From: Acidobacteriota bacterium | GTDB lineage: Bacteria > Acidobacteriota > Holophagae > Acanthopleuribacterales > Acanthopleuribacteraceae | DNA: 64,000 nucleotides | Assembly: GCA_020637335.1 (NCBI GenBank) | Contig: JACJWC010000016.1 | Coordinates: 62,001 to 126,000, forward strand | Direction: 5' to 3' | Part shown: one piece after another, positions 18,354-27,272 of the stretch | Numbering within the stretch: the first letter of the stretch is position 1 | Layout: each line of letters starts with the position of its first letter | Made by a program: the position numbers and the translations under genes | Notes under the pieces: model-generated | The model's database searches: none | What the model saw: only the letters and a program-made list of their open reading frames with translations | What the model was told of the DNA's origin: nothing

Positions 18354-21300
18354 TTAGGGGATGCGTTCGGCTCGAATACCGCTGAGGTGGATACGCGCCG
18401 GAATACTCAAATCGCCCCAGATCTCGAAACCGGCCCAATTGGGTTGGCCCCCGGTTGCCTCAGCCCATACGGCGGTTTGCAGGGTTGTCGCACTGAAGAT
18501 TTGGCTGGCCAGACGGGTGACTTTTTGTTTCGGACCAATCCCGGACAAGGTGACTGTTTCCAGGATATTGCCCTTACTGTCGTAGGCGCGATAGGTTAAA
18601 TCATCGGCGCTTGATCCCAGGTTCAAAGCGACCAAGCCGGTAAAGGAATTGGTGCTGCGTTCCAGGTGAGTGAAGCGCATTCCCATTCCCGCTTGCGTTG
18701 CGGATTGGAAGCCGGCGAAAAAGTCATTTTGTGAAAGGACCGAACTGCCAAAGAGCTCGTATCCGATCAGGTTCTGATCAGCAGAGACAGAGAGCCAAGC
18801 CGATCCGGCCGGAACGATGGCACTGCCCTCGTGGTCAAACAACAAGGTGGTTTTGCCATTGGGGCCCAGGCTGTAGGTGCGGCTGGAAAGCACACTGCCA
18901 TCCGCTTGGTAATAGGTCTCGGTGACTTGGGCGGCAACCGAGCCGACGTTAATGTAAACCATACCGGTCCAGAACTGGCCTGTATCTGTGGCGATATGCA
19001 AGAAATAAAGGTCTTTACTGGGTTGGTTCTCCAATCCAAGAGAGGCCAGCTGGGTTTCCTGGGGCAAGACCCGGAAAAACTCCATGGCGGCCAGGCCCTG
19101 ATCGCTGGTGAGCTCGACCCAATCGACCGGGTTCAGATCCGTGCCCAGATAGGTCTGTAGATTGAGACTCTCGCTGGCATAGGGCTTTTGATGGCCATCA
19201 ATGGCAGCAGTTTGACTGGTCGGCTTAGCTTCCAATTGGGCCGCCGCTGCGATGGGGCCGGCATTGACACTGGACAGGTGGGTACTGAACTTGGTGGTGT
19301 TTTTGGCCACATGCGGCATGTAGAGTCGGGTATCCAAGCCGATCGATGCATTAAAGGCCGAACGATTCTGTGCATCCATGATCTCGCCATAGACGTGGGC
19401 TTCTTGGTCGGTTCCGACCTGGACCCAACTGACCAGATGGTGGACATCTCCGAACAGTTGCGCCACGGTTTGGTCCAATTTGCCTTTGCCGGGCAGGATA
19501 CCTTCGTGGATGCCCAACACGATGCCGTTGGCGCTGAATGCGTGTATATCGTAAGCCAAATTGGTCGCTTGGGGGTTGACGAGCCCAATGCGCATGTCGG
19601 AATCGGTGCCGGACTGGATTTCTGGCAAGTAGTAGCGATTGGCATAAGCGCTGCCCTGCAACCCGGAACAGGTGTTGCACGGATTGCTATCCGGTTGGGG
19701 CGCGCTTGCATAACCCGCATTGGTAACTTGGATATCGTCGAGCCATACGCCTCCACCAGCATTGGCGGCTGCGGTATCACAGGCGACGCGAATGCGGAAT
19801 TGGATATCGGATTCGCCATACAAACTGCCCAAGGCGACTGTGACTTGGCGCCATTGGCGTTTGCTGCCCGACCAGGCATTGCGGTAGGCCAGGGTGGAGT
19901 TATTAAATAATTGACCGTCGTAAGTAGCGCCGCTGATGGCGCTTTCCAGATCCGTCCATTCGCTATTGCGCGTGCGAGCCTCTAGAACGGCACCATCCCA
20001 GTATTGCTGGAAGTTGCCTTCCATATCGTAGTAGATCCAAAAACTGAGTTGGGAGGCAGGTTGAATGGAGAGCCAGGGCGAGACCAAGCTTTTGTCGGAA
20101 TAGTATTCCAAGTCAGCGGAGAACCAGGCGCCTGATCCAGAATGAACCTGGTTTGTCACGGCAGCCCAATCGTTGGGGCCGAGCAGCGCCTCGCCTTGCA
20201 TTAAGCCCTCTCCTTCTGCGCCATCGAAGAAGGTGCCTGTCGTTGAGGCCAAGCTGCCGCCCAGAGGTACGGTTATCGGGTAGGTGGCCTGGAACTCGCC
20301 AAAGTTTAAGCTGATGGTGAGTTGGCCTTCGCTTAACGGGCTCGCCAATTGGTCCAGTTTTAATTTAACGCCGGTCGTGAAGCTGGGGGTTTTGCTGAGG
20401 TCGCTGGGTAATGGCGCTTGTTCTAACACGTTTAAACCGGGTGTCAGTGAGGTGACCGTCAGGGTTGGGACGGATGCTGATGCGGGACCGGAGTAGTGGA
20501 TGGCCAACGGTAAGGTGGCCGTTTCGCCCAGATCGAGATAGGCATCGCCATCGCCCTCGACCGCAATCAGGTTTTCGGCCTGAACGGAAAAGGGGATTTT
20601 GGTTGCGCGATAGATACCGCGACCATGGGTGGCCAGCCACAGGGTATTGGCATCGCTGAACTCTAAGGCCACGACGCGGGTCAGGGCGGGACCGTAGGTG
20701 TAATTTTCCCAATGTGGGTTGGCTGAAAGTCCATTTTCACTGACCCAAAGCCCTAACTCAGAGCCCACAAAAATTCGATTGGGTTGGTTGGGGTCGACGG
20801 CAACCGAATACAACGGAATGTTGGGAAGGTCCCCGTGCAAGGACGTCCAATTTTGGCCGCCATTGGTCGAGCGTTGAATGCGACCGCTCCCATAGCCGGA
20901 GAAGGTGGCCAGAACGGTCATTCCGCTGGCGTCGCTCGGATCGATAAAGAAGCCGGTACTCAATGCATTTACCGCGCCTGTCGAGGCGGTTTGAATAATG
21001 GTGTTGGTTGAGCCCAGCCCCTGGACCCTGACAACGGTGCCATTTTCCAAGCCATAGTAGGCATTTGAACCATCAACAGGATTAATGGCAATGGCCGATA
21101 CGGCGGCAGAGGTCGCGCCCGAGATTTCCTGCCAAGTGGACCCACTCAGCGCGCGAACATTCGGACTGAACCACAGGCGTTGACTGCCGACCAACATGCG
21201 ATTTCCGTCGCTGGGATCCAGCGCAAAGGGTTGGATGAAGGGCGCATTCTCTTCGTCATCGAAGCCCAAGGTATCCGTGGCGAGACCGCCATTACTGGAG

Positions 21301-22814
21301 CCGAACATGCCGCCGCTAGGCGTGGACCCGTAGACATAGCCCGGATCTTGGCGATCCCACGCGCAGTAGCCACCATCCCCGCTAAACCACTGCAACCAAT
21401 TGGCAGAGTCGCCATAATACAGATGCGTTCCATTGTCCTGAGTTCCACCAATGGCGCGTGATCCATCGGGATGCACAGCCATTCCGTAAAACTGGGTAAT
21501 GCGCAGGTTATTGACCAATGGTGTAAACGTATCGCCGCCATCCGTTGATTTGAAGATGCCGCCATCGCATCCTACAAACAGCGTTCTTGGGTCTTTGGGA
21601 TGGATGACGATTGTGTGGATGTCGGCATGTACGTATTTGCTGAGCTGGCCCGGGTTAGGCGCCCAATTCGAAATGATGCCAATACTGGCGCCGCCATCTT
21701 CGCTGCGGAACACATCCACCGCACCCAAATACAAGCGGTTGGAGTTGGTGGGATCTACCGCGACAGCCAAGTCATACCAGCCCTGGCGTTCAATGTACTG
21801 ACGGGTTGCCGGCGTTTTGGCCCACGAGGCTCCGTTATCGGTGGATTTGTACAGGCCCAGCGTTTTACCTTCATCGTCAGCGCACGAGGCATAGACAACG
21901 CCATCATTGCCGATCCCCAGTTCCATTCGGCCATTGGCCGAGTTGGGCAAACCTTGTTGTTGGTTGAGGAAGTTAAAGCTCAGACCGCCATCGTTGCTTA
22001 ATAAAACGTTGCGATTATTGCTGGTTGACCCATACAGGACCGCATAAATGCGACTCGAATTGGAAGGATCGACCTTTAAATCGACATAGCCGCGACTGCT
22101 TGCCGATCGACCATCGGTTCGGTTCCATGTCGCGCCCAGGTCCGCAGAACGGAAAATGCCTTGGCGGGTGGCCGCCAAAAGCACAGATGTGCCCGGGATG
22201 CGGGCTAAACGGTTGACATAATAAAAATCCGAGGATTCCGTAGACGCTAAAGAAGACCAGGTCTCGCCAAAATCCTGGCTGACATAAATGCCCAAGCCGC
22301 GCGCTGCGTCTGCATTAAAAAAGCCCTCACCGGTGCCCGCAAATACCCGGTTGGGTTGGTCGGGATCGAGAACCATGCAACCGATGGCAATATTGGGTAA
22401 GAAATCGGCAACGGGTCGCCAGGACAAGCCCCCGTCTTGCGTTTTCCAGATTCCACCGGAAACGGATCCGATTAACATGTGATCGGTTTGATTGGGATGA
22501 ATGATGATCGAGCGAATTCGCCCACCAAAATTGCCGGGCCCCATTTCCTCAAAGCCCAGCATCAGTTCAGGTGCTTTGGTTTGTTTGGCCACCCGTTCAA
22601 GGGCGGCTTTGTTGAGCTGATTGGGATTGGTTTCACCTTCGGTTTGCAGGCGTTTTTCCCAAAACAAGGCGGCTTCAAGCGGGCCGTCGTAAGCCTCTTC
22701 ACCTTCTTTCTCGACCCACAGCCGTTTGGCTTCAAGGGGATTGCTTTGATTGAAATAAAATACCATCCAAGCGGTCAGTGCGATGGTCAATCCAAAGCCA
22801 AATAACTTTTTCAT
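18354..22814 (-). CDS. Large secreted Vps10/BNR beta-propeller protein
   Basis: 1,486 residues from ATG 22814 (AGGAG seven bases upstream). An N-terminal hydrophobic segment serves as signal or anchor. Residues about 90-740 carry many BNR/sortilin-type repeats (GGIWKTQDGGLSW, GIYVSQDFGETW, GIFRSADLGATW, GIFKSTDGGDTF) forming a ten-bladed-type propeller like Vps10 and xyloglucanase-like proteins, but no catalytic pair can be assigned. A beta-sandwich region near 745-850 is followed by a MAM/immune-inhibitor-like domain (about 860-1060, ending GGGVWLDDIQV). The last 400 residues hold four loose repeats starting with a [YF]-x-[PHT]-x-[IVL] strand and an x-G-[LM]-V-x-[LI]-N strand. Function unknown; no protease motif was found. 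arsC lies 9 bp upstream. Confidence 0.85.
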   Translation of the reverse strand: MKKLFGFGLTIALTAWMVFYFNQSNPLEAKRLWVEKEGEEAYDGPLEAALFWEKRLQTEGETNPNQLNKAALERVAKQTKAPELMLGFEEMGPGNFGGRIRSIIIHPNQTDHMLIGSVSGGIWKTQDGGLSWRPVADFLPNIAIGCMVLDPDQPNRVFAGTGEGFFNADAARGLGIYVSQDFGETWSSLASTESSDFYYVNRLARIPGTSVLLAATRQGIFRSADLGATWNRTDGRSASSRGYVDLKVDPSNSSRIYAVLYGSTSNNRNVLLSNDGGLSFNFLNQQQGLPNSANGRMELGIGNDGVVYASCADDEGKTLGLYKSTDNGASWAKTPATRQYIERQGWYDLAVAVDPTNSNRLYLGAVDVFRSEDGGASIGIISNWAPNPGQLSKYVHADIHTIVIHPKDPRTLFVGCDGGIFKSTDGGDTFTPLVNNLRITQFYGMAVHPDGSRAIGGTQDNGTHLYYGDSANWLQWFSGDGGYCAWDRQDPGYVYGSTPSGGMFGSSNGGLATDTLGFDDEENAPFIQPFALDPSDGNRMLVGSQRLWFSPNVRALSGSTWQEISGATSAAVSAIAINPVDGSNAYYGLENGTVVRVQGLGSTNTIIQTASTGAVNALSTGFFIDPSDASGMTVLATFSGYGSGRIQRSTNGGQNWTSLHGDLPNIPLYSVAVDPNQPNRIFVGSELGLWVSENGLSANPHWENYTYGPALTRVVALEFSDANTLWLATHGRGIYRATKIPFSVQAENLIAVEGDGDAYLDLGETATLPLAIHYSGPASASVPTLTVTSLTPGLNVLEQAPLPSDLSKTPSFTTGVKLKLDQLASPLSEGQLTISLNFGEFQATYPITVPLGGSLASTTGTFFDGAEGEGLMQGEALLGPNDWAAVTNQVHSGSGAWFSADLEYYSDKSLVSPWLSIQPASQLSFWIYYDMEGNFQQYWDGAVLEARTRNSEWTDLESAISGATYDGQLFNNSTLAYRNAWSGSKRQWRQVTVALGSLYGESDIQFRIRVACDTAAANAGGGVWLDDIQVTNAGYASAPQPDSNPCNTCSGLQGSAYANRYYLPEIQSGTDSDMRIGLVNPQATNLAYDIHAFSANGIVLGIHEGILPGKGKLDQTVAQLFGDVHHLVSWVQVGTDQEAHVYGEIMDAQNRSAFNASIGLDTRLYMPHVAKNTTKFSTHLSSVNAGPIAAAAQLEAKPTSQTAAIDGHQKPYASESLNLQTYLGTDLNPVDWVELTSDQGLAAMEFFRVLPQETQLASLGLENQPSKDLYFLHIATDTGQFWTGMVYINVGSVAAQVTETYYQADGSVLSSRTYSLGPNGKTTLLFDHEGSAIVPAGSAWLSVSADQNLIGYELFGSSVLSQNDFFAGFQSATQAGMGMRFTHLERSTNSFTGLVALNLGSSADDLTYRAYDSKGNILETVTLSGIGPKQKVTRLASQIFSATTLQTAVWAEATGGQPNWAGFEIWGDLSIPARIHLSGIRAERIP

Positions 22815-22823
22815 ACAGAGCTC

Positions 22824-23189
22824 CTATGGGATTTGAGAAATTAGGGAAAGCACATTTTCAGGTGGTCGACCGATAACGGCGCGATCGCCCCAAATCACAA
22901 TCGGTCGCTGCAGCAGCTTGGGAAAACGAACGAGCGTTTCAAGCCAGGCGATTGTGGATTTGGGCGGGTTCCGGTCCAAGCCCAACTCCTGGATAAGGGG
23001 TTCATTGAACCGAACCATTTGATCAATCTCTCCACCTAGTTTACGCAGGATGGCGCTTAAACCCTCAACCGTCAGTGGCTGCTTGAGGTACAAAAAAATT
23101 TCCGGTTCGATTCCCTGGTCGCGCAGCAGTTGAAGCGTTTCGCGGCTCTTACTGCATTGGGGGTTGTGGAAAATTGTCGGTTGTTGCAT
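22824..23189 (-). CDS. arsC: Arsenate reductase, ArsC family (glutaredoxin type)
   Basis: 121 residues from ATG 23189, chosen over an upstream TTG (23201) because a GAGG lies seven bases before it. The active-site loop is HNPQCSKSRETL with catalytic C12, the same number as in E. coli ArsC. The three arginines that hold arsenate have counterparts: MVRFNEP, LLQRPIV and IGRPPENV. Known members reduce As(V) to As(III) using glutathione and glutaredoxin; YfgD-like relatives share the same residues and may have other substrates. It is 9 bp upstream of the Vps10-type gene on the same strand, an odd partner. arsM and an ArsB/NhaD permease occur 34 kb away. Confidence 0.85.
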   Translation of the reverse strand: MQQPTIFHNPQCSKSRETLQLLRDQGIEPEIFLYLKQPLTVEGLSAILRKLGGEIDQMVRFNEPLIQELGLDRNPPKSTIAWLETLVRFPKLLQRPIVIWGDRAVIGRPPENVLSLISQIP

Positions 23190-23265
23190 AGCCAGCCTCA
23201 AAGACGGTGTTGGGAACCTTCCATTTTTCTATGGATAAGTACGCATTTCAAGTTGGAAGAAAGTG

Positions 23266-23301
23266 CCTACACCTGAAAACCAACAGGGCCAGCGGTGTAG
23301 G
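23266..23301. repeat. Inverted repeat in divergent promoter region
   Basis: CCTACACC (23266-23273) and GGTGTAGG (23294-23301) form a perfect 8-bp inverted repeat with a 20-nt spacer, between arsC and the TMTC-like gene. It could be an operator or a leader hairpin. The rest of the gap shows no gene. Confidence 0.3.
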
Positions 23302-23406
23302 GACGTGAATTCTGCGGAGGGTGGGGCTGAAATTATCTGACGAACGCGCTAGAGTGGAGCTTTGGTTTCGAGATCACGATCTGTTTCAGGACGAACCGCT
23401 CAACCT

Positions 23407-25155
23407 ATGCCCGGTTTTCAATCGAATCGCTCAGCCCAATTTAACGCCCGATTTTACGGGGCGGCGGCCCTGTTTTGTTTTGTTGTTTTGGCATATTTCC
23501 GCATGCGCGAAAACCTGTTTGTTGCCATTGATGATCCGGGTTATCTGTGGGCTAATCCCCATGTGAGGCAGGGCCTGAGCTGGGCCAACATTCAGTGGGC
23601 GTTTACCAGCTTCGATATGAATAATTGGCACCCCTTGACCTGGATATCTTTCATGTTGGATGTCAGTTTGTACGGAATGAAACCGGGTGCGCACCATATG
23701 GTTGGCCTGATCCTACATGCGCTCAACTGCATTCTTTTTTATTTTTGTCTCTACCACTTGATAGGGCGATGGCGCCCGGCCTTTTTGGGCGCATTGCTTT
23801 TGGCCGTTCATCCCATCCATGTGGAATCCGTTGCTTGGGCTTCCGAACGAAAAGATTTACTGAGCCTGTTCTTTCTGTTCCTGACCTTAATCCAATGGGA
23901 CCGATGGGTTCAGAATCGCCGGATTTCCGCCTATATGCTCAGTCTGCTCTGGTATGCCTGTTCTCTGATGTCGAAACCGACTATGGTAACGCTGCCTGTG
24001 CTTTTTCTGGTTTTGGATATGGTTATTTACGGGCGGATTACAAAGTTACCCGATGTTTGGCGTACTGGCCCGGAAAAGGGGCCCTTTTGGTTATTGGCTT
24101 TTGGCAGTGGTTGGCTAACGCTATTAGCACAAAGTCAAAATCAAGGTATCCAATCCATTGCAGATTTTTCCCTGGTCGAGAGAATGGTGAATGCTTGGTC
24201 GGCCTATGGCGCCTACCTGCAGCATTTCGTGTTGCCCTTTGGATTGGCACCTCAGGTGCCAATCCAACCGGAAAAGCTAATGTTGGGCGCATTGGTCAGC
24301 CTGATCATATTCAGCGTGTTAGTGTGGTTAATCCTAAACACTAAAAACCGCTACTTGGTGGGTGGTTTGGCTTGGTGGGCGATTGCTTTGCTGCCGGTGG
24401 CGGGTCTGATTAAAGTGGGTGAACAGGCTTGGGCGGATCGCTACGCCTATATCCCTTTTTTAGGACTATATACGGCATTGGCCTTTTGCTTGAAAAAACC
24501 AATGGCAAAGCACCCTTCTTTGGCAACAGCGGTAATGGTGGCCATGGGGCTATTTCTTTGTTTTTTGACCTTTCGTCAGGTGGGCCATTGGCGCGATTCC
24601 CAAACCTATACGGAACGAATTGCTGCTGTTTATCCCGGGCATCGCGTAGCCAACGGGTCGCTCGCTAATTTGGCACGTCAACGCGGCGAATTCGAAAAGG
24701 CAAAAGGTTACTTGTCGCTTATTCCATCCGACAATTGGACGCCCGAAACGCACCTGATCATGGCGCGCATCGCTTATGGCCAAAAGGATTGGCCAATGGC
24801 AGAAAGCGCCTACCTGGAGGCAGCAAGGGGCCTTACACCTTTATCTGCCATTGCCAATGCAGAACTGGGGAACCTCTACCTCCGTCAGCAAAAATGGGTG
24901 GAGGCCGAGCAATGTTTTATCGAAGCGGACCGCTATTATCCCGAGTTTCAGTTGAGTTTGGCCGGACGTTTCCAAATGGCCATGCTGCGCAAGGACCAGG
25001 CTCTTCTGCTCAAGTTGAATCAGCGACTCAAAAGCACACCACCCGTTCCGTATTTGATGGTGGGTTTTTTACAGGGGAGTTTGTTAATGCAGGAGTGGGT
25101 GCTTTTGCGGAAGGCTTCAGGACCGTTTCGAGTTCTGAGCCTGTCTGGAACTTGA
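23407..25155 (+). CDS. Polytopic membrane protein with TPRs, TMTC-like glycosyltransferase family
   Basis: About 582 residues from ATG 23407; a TTG at 23362 would add 15 residues, but its ribosome site is too close. About ten to twelve membrane spans are followed by a C-terminal TPR region (EFEKAKGYL, DWPMAESAYLEAARG, KWVEAEQCFIEADRYYPE). Family signatures are FVAIDDPGYLWANPHVRQG with WAFTS, NNWHPLTWISFMLD with GAHHMVGLILHALN, and LAVHPIHVESVAWASERKD. These occur in bacterial relatives of the eukaryotic O-mannosyltransferases TMTC1-4, with a luminal Asp-Asp pair thought to be catalytic. Bacterial substrates are mostly unknown. The DUF1573 gene follows after 26 bp, so an operon is likely. Confidence 0.82.
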   Translation: MPGFQSNRSAQFNARFYGAAALFCFVVLAYFRMRENLFVAIDDPGYLWANPHVRQGLSWANIQWAFTSFDMNNWHPLTWISFMLDVSLYGMKPGAHHMVGLILHALNCILFYFCLYHLIGRWRPAFLGALLLAVHPIHVESVAWASERKDLLSLFFLFLTLIQWDRWVQNRRISAYMLSLLWYACSLMSKPTMVTLPVLFLVLDMVIYGRITKLPDVWRTGPEKGPFWLLAFGSGWLTLLAQSQNQGIQSIADFSLVERMVNAWSAYGAYLQHFVLPFGLAPQVPIQPEKLMLGALVSLIIFSVLVWLILNTKNRYLVGGLAWWAIALLPVAGLIKVGEQAWADRYAYIPFLGLYTALAFCLKKPMAKHPSLATAVMVAMGLFLCFLTFRQVGHWRDSQTYTERIAAVYPGHRVANGSLANLARQRGEFEKAKGYLSLIPSDNWTPETHLIMARIAYGQKDWPMAESAYLEAARGLTPLSAIANAELGNLYLRQQKWVEAEQCFIEADRYYPEFQLSLAGRFQMAMLRKDQALLLKLNQRLKSTPPVPYLMVGFLQGSLLMQEWVLLRKASGPFRVLSLSGT

Positions 25156-25181
25156 TTGATCTAATGCGCTAAAGGAAATTT

Positions 25182-26168
25182 ATGTATCTATTGCTGTTTT
25201 TGACGAGTTTTTCCCAAACGATAGGACCAAAGCTTGTTGCGCCACAACCGAACTTTGCTTTTGGTCAAATGCTGAAAGGCGAAAAAGGTGAACATCCGTT
25301 TTTGATTCAGAACCAGGGAGATGCGGCCCTTGTCCTAAAAAATATTCGCACGTCCTGTGGCTGTACCACCGTTGGGGTTGAAACGAAGAGGCTTGCGCCG
25401 GGCGAATCCTTTGAACTGGTGGTAACGTTTGATAGCCAGTCTTTCCACGGGTCGGTTGAAAAACGGGTTACGGTGGAATCCAACGATCCTCAAAATCCCA
25501 CCTTGGTGCTGATCTTCTCGGCCCAAATTATTGCCGATCTGGTTTGTCAACCCGAGTTGTTGACTCTAAACGACATCGCGCCCGGTCAACAAAAGGATGC
25601 AATCATTTGGGTCCAAGCGGATCAGTTGGAACGTTTAGACATTTCCGAGATCAAGGCAGAGCCTGCATTTCTGAAGGCGCGGGTTCAGTCACAAACGGAC
25701 AAAAGCGCAGAACTGGTTGTTGAAATTGACGGCCGGCTTTTCCCACCTAAAACGCCCAAGTTACACGGTTCTGTTGCATTTAAATCCAATAGTGCCGCAC
25801 AACCCTGGACGCGTATTCCCGTCCATCTCCAAGTGCTGCAACCGCTTGTCGCTGAACCCGATTATGTGTCTTTGTTTGGCTTGATCCAGGGCAAAGGCGG
25901 GCAAGCGCGGCTGCGGCTGTCGGGTACTGCCATAAAGCAATTGAGCTCAGCTGACCTGCAGGTTGAAATTCAGCGGCCAGGTGCGGGCGCTGAATCGCTC
26001 AGCGACTATTTTCAAATCAATTTTTTGGAGGCGGACTCCGGAAAAACGCTGGAACTTGTGGTTAAGCCAGAAATGCCACAAGGACGGTTTGTCGGTCGGC
26101 TGCTTATTAACACCCATATTGCGGAATGGCCGACCGTTTTGATTCCTGTGCGCGGAAATGTTCAATAG
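25182..26168 (+). CDS. DUF1573 domain protein, secreted
   Basis: 328 residues from ATG 25182 (AAAGGA upstream). A short leader (MYLLLFLTSFSQ) precedes a DUF1573 domain with its hallmark KNIRTSCGCTTVGVE and LAPGESFELVVTFDS. Two further beta-sandwich segments follow, giving an Ig-like string. Such proteins are periplasmic or surface structural modules; no enzyme motif was seen. It closes the short operon begun by the TMTC-like membrane protein and could be one of its modification targets, which is inference from position only. Confidence 0.82.
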   Translation: MYLLLFLTSFSQTIGPKLVAPQPNFAFGQMLKGEKGEHPFLIQNQGDAALVLKNIRTSCGCTTVGVETKRLAPGESFELVVTFDSQSFHGSVEKRVTVESNDPQNPTLVLIFSAQIIADLVCQPELLTLNDIAPGQQKDAIIWVQADQLERLDISEIKAEPAFLKARVQSQTDKSAELVVEIDGRLFPPKTPKLHGSVAFKSNSAAQPWTRIPVHLQVLQPLVAEPDYVSLFGLIQGKGGQARLRLSGTAIKQLSSADLQVEIQRPGAGAESLSDYFQINFLEADSGKTLELVVKPEMPQGRFVGRLLINTHIAEWPTVLIPVRGNVQ

Positions 26169-26180
26169 CGGGCGGACTGC

Positions 26181-27272
26181 TTAAGTTTTGAGATTCAGGC
26201 TGCGAATCCCGCCCTGGAGACTGAAGGTGCGCTGGTAGCCCCAGCTGCGCAATGTTTCCACGGCTCGCAGGCTTCTGCCACCCATCGCACAATACACGAC
26301 AGCCAAATCCTTTTCGTCGAAGGGGATTTTTTCCGGACTGAGCGCATTGAGCGGAATCCAGTGCGAAGGCTCGATCCTTTCGCGTTCCCGTTCAAAAGGT
26401 TCGCGTACATCGAGAAAAGGAATCCCCGCCGCTAGATGTTTTTCCGCAAGGGCCCAAGTGATCTCCAAGGGGTTTGGCGCGGCACAAACCTGGGCGATTG
26501 GCGTTAATGTCTGAATTTGCGGTTTTTCACCACACAAGGGGCAGTCAGGATCGGGTGAAAGCGCTAAGGTTCGGAATTGACTATCGAGTGCATCGTACAA
26601 TAACAGCTTTCCTAAAAGCGGTTGGCCGATACCAGCCAGGACTTTTATGGCCTCAGTCGCCATGAGCAAACCAACCGTGCCGGGCAAAACGCCTAACACG
26701 CCGGCTTCAGCGCAATTGGGCGCCGATTCCGGTGGTGGCGGGGTGGGAAAAAGGCAGCGGTAACAGGGACCACCTGGGCCAAAAACGCTGACTTGGCCTT
26801 CGAATTGGTGGATGGCGCCGTAAACCAGCGGCTTTTTGGCAAAAAAGCACGCGTCATTGATCAGGTAACGGGTCGAGAAATTATCGGTTCCATCCAGGAC
26901 CAGGTCGACGTCATGTAGCCATTTGGGCAGGGTATCTGCGGTCATGCGTTCTGACGCGGCTATGACCTCAATCGCATCGTTTATATCAGACATGCGCTGG
27001 ACCAAGCTCAACACCTTCGGTTTCCCTAAATCGGCCTGACGATGGGCAATTTGACGTTGGAGGTTGGTCAGATCGATGCTGTCAAAATCGGCGACGGTGA
27101 GCTGACCAACCCCTGCAGCGGCCAGGTACAGGCCGATCGGACAGCCTAGACCGCCGGCACCGACCAACAGAACACGGGCATTTTTCAGTTTGAGTTGGGC
27201 CTCCAATCCAAAGCTGGGCAGCTTGAGGTGCCGATCGTAACGCTCCAACTCGCGTTCATTCAGAGTGTTCAT
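26181..27272 (-). CDS. moeB: MoeB/ThiF-type adenylyltransferase with C-terminal rhodanese
   Basis: 363 residues. The N-terminal E1-like domain adenylates the C-terminal Gly of a ubiquitin-fold sulfur carrier (MoaD or ThiS): GAGGLGCPIGLYLAAAGVG nucleotide loop, DFDSIDLTNLQRQ and DGTDNFSTRYLIND. Zn-binding pairs CYRC and CPLC are present, as is a candidate catalytic Cys in PNCAEAGVLG. Residues about 265-363 form a rhodanese domain with C328 in VYCAMGGRS, so the protein can also supply sulfur. This fusion is typical of MoeZ/MOCS3-like enzymes. Its ATG directly follows the stop of the M14 peptidase gene (zero-base gap). No other moa or thi gene is in view, so the carrier protein cannot be chosen. 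Confidence 0.9.
   Translation of the reverse strand: MNTLNERELERYDRHLKLPSFGLEAQLKLKNARVLLVGAGGLGCPIGLYLAAAGVGQLTVADFDSIDLTNLQRQIAHRQADLGKPKVLSLVQRMSDINDAIEVIAASERMTADTLPKWLHDVDLVLDGTDNFSTRYLINDACFFAKKPLVYGAIHQFEGQVSVFGPGGPCYRCLFPTPPPPESAPNCAEAGVLGVLPGTVGLLMATEAIKVLAGIGQPLLGKLLLYDALDSQFRTLALSPDPDCPLCGEKPQIQTLTPIAQVCAAPNPLEITWALAEKHLAAGIPFLDVREPFERERERIEPSHWIPLNALSPEKIPFDEKDLAVVYCAMGGRSLRAVETLRSWGYQRTFSLQGGIRSLNLKT

Noticed and set aside
19133..19910. Overlapping open frames of about 240 codons on both strands inside the Vps10-type gene
   Set aside because: Composition is biased and repetitive, with no domain or ribosome site; shadow frames of the real gene.
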